NCBI GenBank assembly: GCA_054601695.1
Contig: BAAHQB010000104.1
Coordinates: 310,001-374,000 of the forward strand
Length of the DNA stretch: 64,000 nucleotides
Direction: 5' to 3'
From: Amorphochlora amoebiformis
Taxonomy: Eukaryota; Cercozoa; Chlorarachniophyceae
Every line of letters starts with the position of its first letter. Within the stretch, counting starts at the first letter, position 1. Under the pieces are notes generated by a model that saw only the letters and a program-made list of their open reading frames with translations, was not told the DNA's origin and searched no databases. The position numbers and the translations under genes are program-made. Shown one piece after another: positions 1 through 13,888 of this stretch.

Positions 1-116
1 ATATTATATTATATTATATTACATTACATTACATTTTATCTAGTGTGTATATATATATATATAATATATATGCATGTATATGGATATGTACTCTTTACAC
101 AAGAATATGTATGCAC

Positions 117-278
117 CTCCCCCTTGAGACATACGCACTCTGCGCTGGTAGGCGTCCTCTCCAGTCTCTTCTCTGTCCATCGCTGATATTATCAAATTAT
201 GGTTGGATTACGCTTGCAAATACGATTGTCTTATACTGTAACGTACAAAAATTATATTAATATGCCTATATGTATATA

Positions 279-321
<43 letters not shown>

Positions 322-557
322 ATATATTATATATATATATATATATTATATGTATGTATATATATATTTAAATCATATTCAACATAACACGAAAGAAGAC
401 GGGGGAAATAGCAAGCTATACGTGCGAGAGAGGTAATAGAGAGAGAGAGAGAGAGAGAAGAGAGACGTGTAGGTACATCTGGAGATCAGAGTTGATATGA
501 CTGGGCATATAGAAAAGAGAGTAAGAAGAGAAAGGGGACGAGAGATAGAAGAGAGAG

Positions 558-592
<35 letters not shown>

Positions 593-933
593 GAGAGAAA
601 GAGAGAGTGAAAAAGACAGAGAAAGAGAGAGTGAAAAAGACAGAGAAAGAGAGAGTGAAAAAGAGAGAGAAAGAGAGAGTGAAAAAGAGAGAGAAAGAAA
701 AAGGAAGGAAGAGAAAGAGAAAGGGAGAAAGAGAAAGAGAAAGGGAGAAAGAGAAAGGAAATGAGAAAGAGAAATAAAAAGAATAAGAGAAATAAAAAGA
801 AATCAAGAGTATCGAGCAAAAATTGCAAACTGAGCGAAACAGAGAAAGATCACGACAGAAGAAGTGAGAAGTGAGAGGAACATGGTCATCAAAAAAGAAG
901 ATACCAAGGGAAGAGGTGGGGAGAGAGAAGGGT

Positions 934-974
<41 letters not shown>

Positions 975-1135
975 GTGTGTTTAAATAATACATAAATAAA
1001 ATTTGGATATAATTATACATGCATGTACACATTAATGACAATATTGCATTATTGATGAAATACATGTTATACATGCCTACGAATGTACCTTACACTCACA
1101 TAATATATGTATAGATATCTATATAAATATATATA

Positions 1136-1177
<42 letters not shown>

Positions 1178-1216
1178 CATATATATATATATAATATATT
1201 ACGTATATATATATAT

Positions 1217-1253
<37 letters not shown>

Positions 1254-1265
1254 ATATATTTATAG

Positions 1266-1306
<41 letters not shown>

Positions 1307-1381
1307 TTACACACACGTATATATATATATATATATGTGTGTGTGTTATATTGATATGTTTATATGTGTAATGTATTAACA

Positions 1382-1418
<37 letters not shown>

Positions 1419-1906
1419 TTTTTTATATTATATATATATATGTATACATGTATACATTACTTTTATAAATATATACTATAAATCTAAAAAGATATATACA
1501 TATGTATTTGTGTATATTGTGCAACATATGTTTAATTAAGATATATATATGTGTATGTGTATATACTTACACACACACATGTATATATATATATTATGTG
1601 TGTGTATACATATATACATATGTATAATATGTGTATATGTGTATGTATGTATATGTATATGTATCATGATATACTTGTATGCATATGCATGTGAAAATAT
1701 GCAATATATATATATATATATATATATATAACATATTATGTTAATATATACTATGTTCTTAATATATATATATATATACATACATACATAAATGTTCTCA
1801 CAATATATATATATATATATACATTTATAAATATTTATATAAATATACATATATATATATATATATAAAATTACATGTAATATATATATATATATATATG
1901 TTTATG

Positions 1907-1977
<71 letters not shown>

Positions 1978-2181
1978 GCACACTTACTTGTTTCCTGGCG
2001 TTCATATTGCTTCCTTAACTTGTCCTTAGCCCTCTTATTTCTGCGGCATTGCACATATTTCGATATACATATAAGACGTTCCGATATACATATCTAGTAT
2101 GTATGCATATGTATATATATATATATATATAACATATATATATATATATGTATAACAGATTGTTTATATATATATATATAT

Positions 2182-2227
<46 letters not shown>

Positions 2228-2243
2228 CAATAACATGTGACAT

Positions 2244-2286
<43 letters not shown>

Positions 2287-2449
2287 TGCATGTATATACA
2301 TACATATATGATGATGATGAAGCAGATCTTTCTCTTTAGAATACATATATATATATATATATATATTAAATGTAACATGCAACGTAAAATTATATATATT
2401 TATATATACATATATACATATATATATATATACATATATGTGTATATAC

Positions 2450-2513
<64 letters not shown>

Positions 2514-2647
2514 ATATATATATATACATATATACATACACATATATATATATATATACATATATATTCATACATATATATATATATATATTTACATAGA
2601 TATATATAAAATATATGTATTGATATAAATACATATATGTTACATGC

Positions 2648-2686
<39 letters not shown>

Positions 2687-2751
2687 TAATACATATATAT
2701 TCAAATATGTACATATATTATATATATTATATATAGTTATATATATATATA

Positions 2752-2850
<99 letters not shown>

Positions 2851-2868
2851 GTATGTATATATATACAT

Positions 2869-2944
<76 letters not shown>

Positions 2945-2950
2945 ATATAT

Positions 2951-2981
<31 letters not shown>

Positions 2982-3165
2982 TCGTATGTATATGCAAAGT
3001 GTGTGCATACCTCCGTTCTCTCTCCTCCTGCTCGTACTTGTTTTCCCTCTCCTTCACAAACTCCTGAGGTACCGTATATATATATATATATATATTATAT
3101 ATTATAAATATATATATATATACATATAATTATTATATATGTATACGTACACACACATATACGTA

Positions 3166-3204
<39 letters not shown>

Positions 3205-3247
3205 CATATGTGTGTGTGTGTGTGTGCGTATGTGTGTGTGTGCATGT

Positions 3248-3327
<80 letters not shown>

Positions 3328-3339
3328 GAGTACGTATGT

Positions 3340-3374
<35 letters not shown>

Positions 3375-3420
3375 CGTGTAATTATATACATATATACCTA
3401 TTAACCATATATATACATAA

Positions 3421-3460
<40 letters not shown>

Positions 3461-3739
3461 TTATGTATGTATACATATATATAAAGATGTATTATTTATG
3501 TATATATAATATTATATATATATATATATACATACATATAATGTACAAATAATATACGTTCTCACATTTAAACTTACACCTTTTAGACATACATATGCGT
3601 AAAGTTACATGTCTAGTTATATGTCTATTTTCGCTGCACACATACTTTTTGAGGAATACATATGCAAAAGTATACATAAATGTGTTTATACATACATATA
3701 TAACACATGCATACATTATAAATATATGTATGTATGTAC

Positions 3740-3786
<47 letters not shown>

Positions 3787-3794
3787 CAAATATA

Positions 3795-3842
<48 letters not shown>

Positions 3843-4052
3843 TATACATAAATGTATATAGTACATATGCGTACAAAGCAATATATGTTTATATACATAT
3901 ATATTTATATGCATGTATATTTATATATATAAATATATACACATATTATATATATACATATATATATATATATTATATATATATTATATATAATATATAT
4001 ACTGAGTATATAGATATATCGTTATAATTTATAAGAATATATAGGCTATATG

Positions 4053-4084
<32 letters not shown>

Positions 4085-4139
4085 CGTAACAATATATATA
4101 TATATATATATATATGTAGTATATGTATTGGTATATATA

Positions 4140-4182
<43 letters not shown>

Positions 4183-4213
4183 CTATATCTTATTATATGT
4201 GCATATTCTGTTC

Positions 4214-4297
<84 letters not shown>

Positions 4298-4329
4298 GTA
4301 TATATGATAATACATGTGTATATATGTAT

Positions 4330-4378
<49 letters not shown>

Positions 4379-4445
4379 CATATATTAAGATATGTAATAT
4401 TATATTATTTGTATATATGCGTGAGCTTGTACGTAATATATACAA

Positions 4446-4519
<74 letters not shown>

Positions 4520-4525
4520 ATATAC

Positions 4526-4565
<40 letters not shown>

Positions 4566-4627
4566 TTAGATATGTATATATATAGACATGGTGTGTGTGT
4601 GTGTGTATCTGTATTATGTGCATGTAT

Positions 4628-4670
<43 letters not shown>

Positions 4671-4746
4671 ATATATATACTATATATATATATATGTATA
4701 TATGTATATTTATGTATATATAATTTTCATATTATATAACAATATG

Positions 4747-4778
<32 letters not shown>

Positions 4779-4944
4779 TTCTAAATTAGATATATATAAT
4801 ATATATATATATATGTGTTTGTGTTTACTATTGAAAATACCTCATAATCATTGGGCTTCGCAGGGTCATATTCGTCAAGAACCTTGTCCCCAAATGGCCA
4901 CTGCTTATTGTCACCTCCTATATTCACAACATAAATATACATTT

Positions 4945-4975
<31 letters not shown>

Positions 4976-4990
4976 CTGTGTCTGTATACG

Positions 4991-5021
<31 letters not shown>

Positions 5022-5032
5022 AATACAATATG

Positions 5033-5072
<40 letters not shown>

Positions 5073-5104
5073 AAATATAGAAAAAAAATACATATATATA
5101 TATA

Positions 5105-5171
<67 letters not shown>

Positions 5172-5177
5172 TATATG

Positions 5178-5209
<32 letters not shown>

Positions 5210-6237
5210 TACATATATTACATATATATATATATATATGTTATATAAATATATATACATATATATTACGTATATATGTAACATATATAAATCTATACTT
5301 ATATATATATATATATATATATATGTATACATATATATCCAAAGGTGAAAAGGCGTATACGAAAGAAGGTTAACACAACCTCCAGGTCACCATTACATAC
5401 TGTACCTAACTCCTGATTATAACCGCACCCTTAATTTTACCCCAACCATCACCAATGCTAGTCCAATTAACATGCCCATCACAAAAAATTTCTAGAATTT
5501 TTTGCCCACTACACCTGAAGTAGGTCCCTTGCTGACATTTGTTTCGTCGTGTACGTTCGTGACTACATGCTGAGCCTAGTTTGTGGTTAGGGGATCAAGG
5601 TTCGGGTGAAATTGGTCTGAGGATGGGGCTTTGGCATGCTACACACCTTTGCGCGCTTCATGACGGCGATATTGGGAGTCCCGCCAAGCTTCCTCTTGGA
5701 CTGTACATAACCACATTCCACAGTAAGTGCATAGACCGGCTTCTCAACCGTCCGGACCCAACCCCAACAAGCCAAAACACTTCCAACCACCTCAAGAAGA
5801 AAATTTACCATCAATGCCCTCGGCATAGATTGTATAAGCGTCTTGCGGTTCGGAGGCAGCATCGCTGGTGCTATGGGCCCCGCAGGGGGCTGCTGAAATT
5901 TTGGGCTTGTTTGCGGGTTTGCCTTCGGTGAAGACATGATGGGCTCGCGCTTTGGCGACTTGGGCTTCAGGTTGGATGCGACCCGAGGGACGGCCCAGAT
6001 CGGAGGGACTGACGATGTGGTTTGAGAACTCTCCGTGGATCCTGGAGGAGAAGGAGGAATGTAGGGAAGGGGAAGTCAGAAGCAGCGAATTTGGGTCGAT
6101 GTCTGCAGAATGGGTTCGAAGGCACGTTTCGGGGTACATAGTGGGGTGGTGAGAGGAAGAGAATGTGGAAACAAAGACAGAAATGCGCAAGGAATGTTCA
6201 TACCTATCTCAGGGATATCATCGTAAAGCGACGCCAT
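117..6237 (-). CDS. RBM17: SPF45/RBM17-type splicing factor, 5' part (runs off left edge)
   Basis: Exons on the minus strand in transcription order: 6237-6204, 6041-5809, 5742-5647, probable 7-nt exon 5412-5406, 4917-4841, 3063-3011, 2040-1988, 182-117. Borders are GT..AG and phases agree, but exon 3 ends in phase 0 while exon 5 needs one carried base, and only the 7-nt GAGTTAG island supplies it. The protein starts [11 protein letters not shown], like the MSLYDDL start of human RBM17. It then has a Pro/Ser/Lys-rich linker, the family signature [12 protein letters not shown], an Arg/Glu-rich helix ([16 protein letters not shown]) and [16 protein letters not shown], which resembles the segment before the G-patch in plant SPF45. 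The G-patch and UHM/RRM domains that should follow lie off the left edge. Family role (known): second-step and alternative 3' splice-site selection in the nucleus. It is divergent from MED18, with 258 bp between the two ATGs. Confidence 0.85.
430..930. repeat. Purine-rich GA/GAAA low-complexity tract
   Basis: About 500 bp of (GAGAAA)n-like sequence on the plus strand, with a tandem block around 600-690 built on AGAGAGTGAAAAAGA. It lies inside the last visible intron of the RBM17 gene, so the transcript carries it as a long pyrimidine tract. The Phe/Ser/Leu-rich frames across it are artefacts. Confidence 0.8.
938..5340. repeat. (TA)n microsatellite arrays filling RBM17 introns
   Basis: Almost all DNA between the RBM17 exons is long (TA)n with scattered CA/TG and GT interruptions, for example 1919-1969, 2465-2506, 2879-2940, 3250-3322, 4219-4293 and 5109-5169. 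Exons stand out only as short stretches without TA. The same pattern fills the introns of every gene in the window. Confidence 0.9.
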
Positions 6238-6495
6238 CTTCACTGGGTCGAACTTGATGCTTTTTCTTCTGAATATCCGTGGAACGGAGCTTCGATGTAA
6301 ACTTTGGAATAATCAGATAATCCTCACAAGCTTTCAGGCTTTGATAACGCGAGAGAGCACTGGTATTATCTTCTCGCGAGATAAATCGAGCTCCCAGGTG
6401 CGAACGATATCGATGGTGCGTACTTTGTCGGGAGAACTAATTCAAAGAACACGTGTCCTGGGCTCTAGGCTTCGGGCCTTCGGTTCGCCTCCGGA
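6238..6495. promoter_or_regulatory. Divergent promoter region between RBM17 and MED18
   Basis: 258 bp separate the two start codons. The region is free of TA arrays. It contains the perfect 10-bp palindrome TCTCGCGAGA (6372-6381), a known core-promoter element of housekeeping genes in animals, and an ACACGTGT site at 6450. A shared bidirectional promoter is inferred from the spacing; transcription starts cannot be seen. Confidence 0.6.
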
Positions 6496-7230
6496 ATGGC
6501 GTTCCTGCAGAAGAAAGCTGCCAAGCGCGAGGCTCGGCCCGTCGAAGTGAAAGATCGCAGCCATATTGTTTCGCTGTTTGCCAAGGTAAAGAACGACGAT
6601 AACAAGTATGCCGATCTAGTGCGTATTCTGCGCGCCCAGACGCCTTCATGCAGCAGCGAAAGGTTGTCAGATCCTAGATTTCGATTGGAAAGCTCATGAA
6701 TGCTCACCCTCAAGCTCTTTGGACTTTTAGGTACATCGAACATTATGAGATAGTATTCAAGCACCGCGGCCGCACGGGTGAGGTGATGCACGCATGGGTC
6801 GAACTCAAGGAGGGTGATGCCAGGGGTGGTTTCAAGATCCCTTCGGAATTCACGATCGTGCGCTACAGCCGTCCGTTAGCGCAACATGACCATAAATGTT
6901 TTGTTAGAAGGTTAGAAGTATGCAGGGAATATTAGGAATGGTGACATGCAAGCTCAAGGGTGCTAGGAGTTTAGGGGCCGGGTCTCTTTCTCCTCTCTTC
7001 TCCCTCTCTCTCATCTCTCTTCTCTCTCTGCTCTCTATTTCCCTTCCCTCCCTATCTCCTCTCTCTTCTCTACTGTCTCTTTCCTCTCTCTTCTCTCTCT
7101 TCTCTCTCTTCTTTTCTTTCTATTTTCTCTTCTCTCACTGCTCTCTTCTCTTCTCTTCTCCCCCCTCCCCCCCGTTCTCTCTTCTCTCTGTCTCTCTCTC
7201 TTCTCTCATCTCTCACTCTTCTCTCTTATA

Positions 7231-7264
<34 letters not shown>

Positions 7265-7446
7265 CATACGTCTCTTTCTCACACTCTCTCTTTCTCCTAT
7301 ATCTCTCTTTCTCTCTCCCTCTCTTCTCTTAGTCTCTCCGCTCGCACTCTCTCACCTCTTCTTTCCACTACCCACTTTCTCTCTTCCTCTCTCTCTCTCT
7401 TACTCTATCGTTCTATATATATATATATATATATATATGTTACATG

Positions 7447-7477
<31 letters not shown>

Positions 7478-7550
7478 GTATAATATATATATATATATGC
7501 GTGTGTGTGTGTGCGTGTGTGTTTATATGTGTACGTTAATATTATGTACC

Positions 7551-7595
<45 letters not shown>

Positions 7596-7648
7596 TGTAT
7601 AATATATATATACAAAATTAATATATTTATATATAAAAAATATATATA

Positions 7649-7693
<45 letters not shown>

Positions 7694-7873
7694 ATTCATA
7701 TGCATATACTATATATTATATATATATATATATATATAATATATTATATGTATGTATCTATATCAAAATCTATATGTATATATATATTTACACATATATG
7801 ATATATTTATTTATACATATATATGTATATATATATATATATTATAAATATATATATATATATGTATTTATAC

Positions 7874-7937
<64 letters not shown>

Positions 7938-7940
7938 TTA

Positions 7941-7986
<46 letters not shown>

Positions 7987-8056
7987 AAATGCATTTATTT
8001 ACATATATACATATATATATATATACATATATAAATTTATACATATATATATATAT

Positions 8057-8127
<71 letters not shown>

Positions 8128-8248
8128 TGCATTGTATATATATTACATTATATATATATATATATATATTTTATATATGTACTATAATATATGCAAAGAC
8201 ATATATACTATTATTAATGCATATTCCTATTCATATACATATATAGAT

Positions 8249-8309
<61 letters not shown>

Positions 8310-8367
8310 ATATAAATATATGTATATACATATGTAGATATACATATAATTGTATGTGTATATATAA

Positions 8368-8454
<87 letters not shown>

Positions 8455-8919
8455 CTAAATATGTATAAATATATATATATATATATACATACTTACGTAT
8501 AAATATATATATACATTAAAATGCAAATACATATTCGCAAATCTTAGCCCCATCCCTTAACTTTCGCAACCAAAATCCAGTCTAATCCAACCTTTAACCC
8601 TGAACTTAGCTTCGACTCATCCGTTGTGGGAGAGGACTTTGAGAAACTGCTAGCGTTCTTAGGTTACGCGTTTGACTACGAGTTCATTTACCGGGGGGTT
8701 ACATTTCACCTCGACAAATCTCTAGAGGTTGCCCTTAAAAAATGTGCACATCGTCATGGTGGTATTTGTATGTATGTGTCTCTATATTTGTTTTAGGTAA
8801 GGATATACCAGACACTCAAAGTGGTAAAGGGAGGGTTTCGGCCGTGTATTCGGAAGGGTCAAAAGGAGCTTATTAAGGGAGAGTCTGTTTGGAAGAACAA
8901 TTTGTAATATAACGTACAC

Positions 8920-8973
<54 letters not shown>

Positions 8974-8991
8974 ATATAAATATATATATGC

Positions 8992-9035
<44 letters not shown>

Positions 9036-9082
9036 TGGGTGTGTGTGCGTATGTTTATGTATACATTGGTGTATGTTTATGT

Positions 9083-9116
<34 letters not shown>

Positions 9117-9180
9117 ACAATATATACATATGTATTATTTCCATCATATATATACATATATATATACTAGATATATGTAA

Positions 9181-9246
<66 letters not shown>

Positions 9247-9283
9247 AATATATGATACTATGATATACATATATATATATATA

Positions 9284-9330
<47 letters not shown>

Positions 9331-9530
9331 AGATATATATATATATATTTATATGTTATGATATACACGAAATGAAAACTCCACATATTCACTAGATTCA
9401 TGACAGGTGGATGGTAGAGATACGTGCGATATGTCCAAACCCTCTGAAGCTCCAAGAGACCGAAGAGAAGGTATCCAAGCTCGCCACATCGATGAAGATG
9501 GACTTCTATGCCAACATCAATAGGGCTTGA
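6496..9530 (+). CDS. MED18: Mediator complex subunit 18 (MED18)
   Basis: Five exons: 6496-6662, 6731-6910, 8610-8727, 8797-8903, 9407-9530; 696 nt, 231 residues and a TGA stop, phases consistent throughout (human MED18 is 208). Order-matched similarity to MED18: [13 protein letters not shown] against [29 protein letters not shown] against [35 protein letters not shown] against LMEMGFRMDHEFVAKG; then VRIYQTLKV and a C-terminal [10 protein letters not shown] strand followed by a helix. Junction 2 was chosen because it gives the same spacing as human MED18 between the VR and the G-aromatic motifs. Known role: part of the Mediator head module with MED20, bridging activators to RNA polymerase II in the nucleus. 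Three of the four donors begin GTT instead of GTA/GTG. Intron 2 (1.7 kb) holds a CT-rich tract and TA arrays. Confidence 0.87.
6975..7425 (+). repeat. CT-rich polypyrimidine tract in MED18 intron 2
   Basis: About 450 bp of (CTCT)n with TTC and CCC interruptions, broken once by a TA array at 7225-7265, then running into further TA arrays. It lies just downstream of the exon-2 donor. The 187-codon Ser/Leu/Phe frame here is low-complexity sequence. Confidence 0.8.
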
Positions 9531-9757
9531 CTTGTTAGCATGATCGATACGTTAATTATCCATGATTATTTCGCCATAGGTTAATTTTCTAGAGAAAGTT
9601 GAGTTCAATATTGACTTCAAATTTCACGTTTCAATGATCCGACTCATCCGATCGAGTAACTAGAACTGCATTCTTGTACCGGCCTAATTTTCAGTATATA
9701 AACGTTTAATATATATATACTACTAATTAATTTCCATTCACGGTTGCCGTCATTATT

Positions 9758-9802
<45 letters not shown>

Positions 9803-10069
9803 TACATACATACATGTGTGTGTGTGTGTACATATATCTAGATGCTGTGTAATTAATATATATATATATATATATGCTAGAATCTAGAATCTAGATATGT
9901 ATCAAATTATACTATGTATACATAATTATCTAGATTATCATGAAAATACAAATACACGTGATAATAAATAAATATGTATGTTTCCATGCACACTAATAAA
10001 CGTATATATATATATATATATATATCTAGTATATATACATATATATATATGTAGTATTATGCACATTAG

Positions 10070-10110
<41 letters not shown>

Positions 10111-10315
10111 CATATATATATATATTGTATATATTCGTACTGTTGTAGGTGCAATAATGGATATTATGATATCCGTATCGATATGTCATAATGACGTCTT
10201 AAATTAAATTAGCTCTAGCTCAATCACACGCTTTCATAGCTAGTACACAGAAGGAATTAGATAGGCCTGTGATATACAGTATGTTTTAGATATTAATTAC
10301 ATATATACATATTTA

Positions 10316-10409
<94 letters not shown>

Positions 10410-10439
10410 ATATATATAATATGTGTATACAATGATATA

Positions 10440-10484
<45 letters not shown>

Positions 10485-10546
10485 TATGTATAGATATATA
10501 TATATTATATATGTGTGTTATGTAATGTGCATGTATTATATATATA

Positions 10547-10603
<57 letters not shown>

Positions 10604-11716
10604 TATATATATATTTATATTTATATTTACATATATACAATATGATATAAATATATATATCTTTTTATTAAATGTATCATGAATATGAGTGGCATATACA
10701 TACGTGTACACACATGTACATAAAATACAAGCCCACTTGCACACATATGCATCCCAACACATAAATTCACATGGATTCACATAAACATGCAAACTCATAC
10801 ATTACACACCTAAATTCATCGCAGCACAGGTCTCAATCAATAACAGCACACCCGCCTGAGGTCGCGACGCCAGGCCCCTTATTGGCACTACAGAGTGGTT
10901 TGCAGGGAATTCAGTACTGTGCCTTGCTGATAATATATGAGATCGGAATGATACGGAGATTGGACTCTCCTCACACTGGCGCTCGCGAGCACACGCGAGC
11001 ACACGCGAGCCCCCCGCATGGGCTGAGACGGTTTTTTCAGTAGACACGTGTTCTTTGACGTTTCGACCCATGGAATAACCTTCTTACAGGCGTTTCAGAA
11101 TCTCCCTGTTCTCTGAGAAAAAGTCGGCTGAAAATGGCTTCCCTCGGGACCGGCTGTCCAGAACCGCCGTCCAGTGGGAAGCACCCCCCGAACCGCCGTC
11201 CAGTAGGAAGTATATCCTTTATGAACAATGATCAGGTATATAATGTAAACGCTTGAGATGGTAAAGGGGCTTATTCTTATGGCCCGGGTTGAGTGTGGGC
11301 AATTTCTGAACCGGAAGGAGTGGGCACTCTGTGATGAGAGTGAACGAATGATGTTATACTCCAATACTGTGAGTGCCTCGCTGAATATAGCGTCTCATTG
11401 TTGAGGAAATTTAGTCCGCTAAGGCGGTCATTCATTCCACTCAACAGCTTGTAGTGCGTGGCGAGATGCTGACGAAGATACACCGAACTTGGCAAACCTG
11501 TCAAACAGCGTTTCGTTCTAATTATTTACCTTTTGGCAACAATAATAATTAGTATTATTAATAGCCTGTCATATAGGTAGTAAAACGAAACGTGGATATT
11601 TGCTTCAGTGGTTGTAGTCCTCTAATTAACCCTCTAACCAACACGACCTGGTTCAGGTGCTTTTCCCAGGAATTCAACTAACCTTCGGCTAAGTTCGGCA
11701 CCAAGCTGTCGAGGCG
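9531..11716. other. Intergenic region between MED18 and the ADAM gene
   Basis: No exon found. It holds unique AT-rich sequence (9531-9755 and 10140-10290), TA arrays (9760-9797, 10074-10107, 10319-10420, 10440-10480, 10550-10610) and, from 10660, a GC-balanced 1-kb upstream region of the ADAM gene. In that region are three direct ACACGCGAGC-like copies (10981-11011) starting with palindrome GCTCGCGAGC, and a duplicated GAACCGCCGTCCAGTRGGAAG at 11161-11181 and 11190-11210. Confidence 0.6.
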
Positions 11717-12370
11717 ATGGCGCCCAGGAGCCGGACCCCTGCGTGCTTCCTTTCCTCCGGGGGAGTGGGCATCCTGGTCATAATCTCTTTTGAAAGAGTG
11801 ATCGGTTTGGTTCGCGATGAATCTACAGCTCAATTCGCGGGTTTCGAGCACGTCCAGCCAGTATACATCCGTCAAGAGTGGTCGCCAACTCTACAGGATA
11901 ATGGCAGGCCTAAGAATCACTCCCTTCGGCTTCGCTTCAACGCATTCGGCTTTGATTATCGCGTCCATGCAGAGTTGCACACAAAGCTCTTCTGCGAAAA
12001 GTACAAGGAGGTGGTTCTAGAAAATGACGGCTCGTTCCTCGAAATCAATCGTGGAGTCCCAAAATGCTTATTCAAAGGGGTTCTCATGGACGGTCTGGGA
12101 CTTCAGATAGGGTCGGCACATTTATCAACATGCTCTGGAGGTATATTTGGACACCAAACGGGGTGGTAGGGAAAAAGGCTGCGATTTGTGGCTTGTTCCC
12201 TTGCTTTCAATGCACCTTAAAATGTGTGTGTACAGGCGTAAATGGAGTGGTGAGACACCCGAATGCAACATTGGAAATTCGACATGTGGCTGGGGAGAAC
12301 AGTCATTTTGTTATTGACCTTCGCCGTCATAAGCCGACTGAGAGGTATGATTTCAACAAATGTTTCACTA

Positions 12371-12452
<82 letters not shown>

Positions 12453-12476
12453 GTGTATATATATATATATGTACTT

Positions 12477-12515
<39 letters not shown>

Positions 12516-12573
12516 CTGTGTGTGTGTGTACAGACAGATAGTATATCCACACATGATATATGTATATATATAT

Positions 12574-12605
<32 letters not shown>

Positions 12606-12647
12606 AATATATGCATTGTGTATATGGTCTACGCGCACACAATATAG

Positions 12648-12699
<52 letters not shown>

Positions 12700-13741
12700 A
12701 ATTATGTATTTTATATGTCATATATGCTATTTTATCGTATTCTCACATATAATATATAAATATATATATATATATATATACACGTATTTATTATATATAT
12801 ATATATATATATAATGTATGAATATACATATTACGCATTGCATGTATTCATATATATATATATATATATATATACATACATATATATATATATATATAAT
12901 CTTTGTAAACGTGAACTGATCGATTCAAATATTCAAGATATTCTCACCCTAGGCATGATTGTGGCGTAGACGACACGCATCATCATAATCATGACCACCC
13001 ACCCCGCAGAGCGTCCCAACCCCACCACCATTCCCACATACACGACCACCACAGCCCCTCCCCTTGGCACAGACCCCGCTCCAAAATCCACACGCTTTCG
13101 GCCACCTGTGAATCCAGCCCAACCAAATTCGTAGACATCCTTCTCATAAACGACCAACGGCGCTTCGACATTCGGGGCGACGACACTGAGTCTCAGACCC
13201 TTTCCATCTTCAATATTCTAGACACCTACTACATAGGCGGTGAGGTCGGCAACACAACATATTCGGGGGTCCGAGATGGGAACTTATTCAAGTGCTCCAT
13301 ACAGCCGAGGCTTGTCGGCCAACTGACGTTCGCAACTGGCAACCCATCGTATCTACAGTATCGGACATCGGGATGTGACAAGGTGTGCGGGGGGACGCGA
13401 GATTGTCGGGATGGGGAAATCAGCGCCAACTGTTTGCTTGAAAGCTTTCGGGACTATACAGTGGGCAACACAGCAGGGCTTAAAGGAGTGTTTGGGAATG
13501 TGGATCACTACATGCTTCTCACGGACGAGAACTTCAACCAGGGAATCATCGGGCTGGCTTATGTCAAGGGAATGTGCACGTCGTGGTCCAACAGTGTCAT
13601 TCAGTCGACGTCGAATTCTGTGGTATACACAGCGTACATCTGCGCACATGAGCTGGGGCACGCTTTCGGTACTTTACCACGATATATGCGTAGTGTAATT
13701 ACGATATGTATGCGAATATCAACATTAACGTATGAATATGT

Positions 13742-13782
<41 letters not shown>

Positions 13783-13784
13783 AA

Positions 13785-13817
<33 letters not shown>

Positions 13818-13851
13818 CATTACATACATATGTGTATAAATGTATTTAGTG

Positions 13852-13888
<37 letters not shown>

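Noticed and set aside
379-938. Two ~150-codon Ser/Leu/Phe frames on the minus strand
   Set aside because: Translation of a GA/CT low-complexity tract.
1096-5000. Dozens of long Tyr/Ile-rich reading frames on both strands (also throughout the rest of the window)
   Set aside because: They are translations of (TA)n microsatellite, open in several frames on both strands at once, with no protein-like composition.
5587-6190. Continuous minus-strand frames of 116 and 132 codons
   Set aside because: Only parts of each are RBM17 exons 2 and 3; read straight through they include an intron or the wrong frame.
11277-11504. Short minus-strand frames upstream of the ADAM gene
   Set aside because: Not spliceable in phase to anything, no recognisable motif; more likely upstream regulatory sequence.
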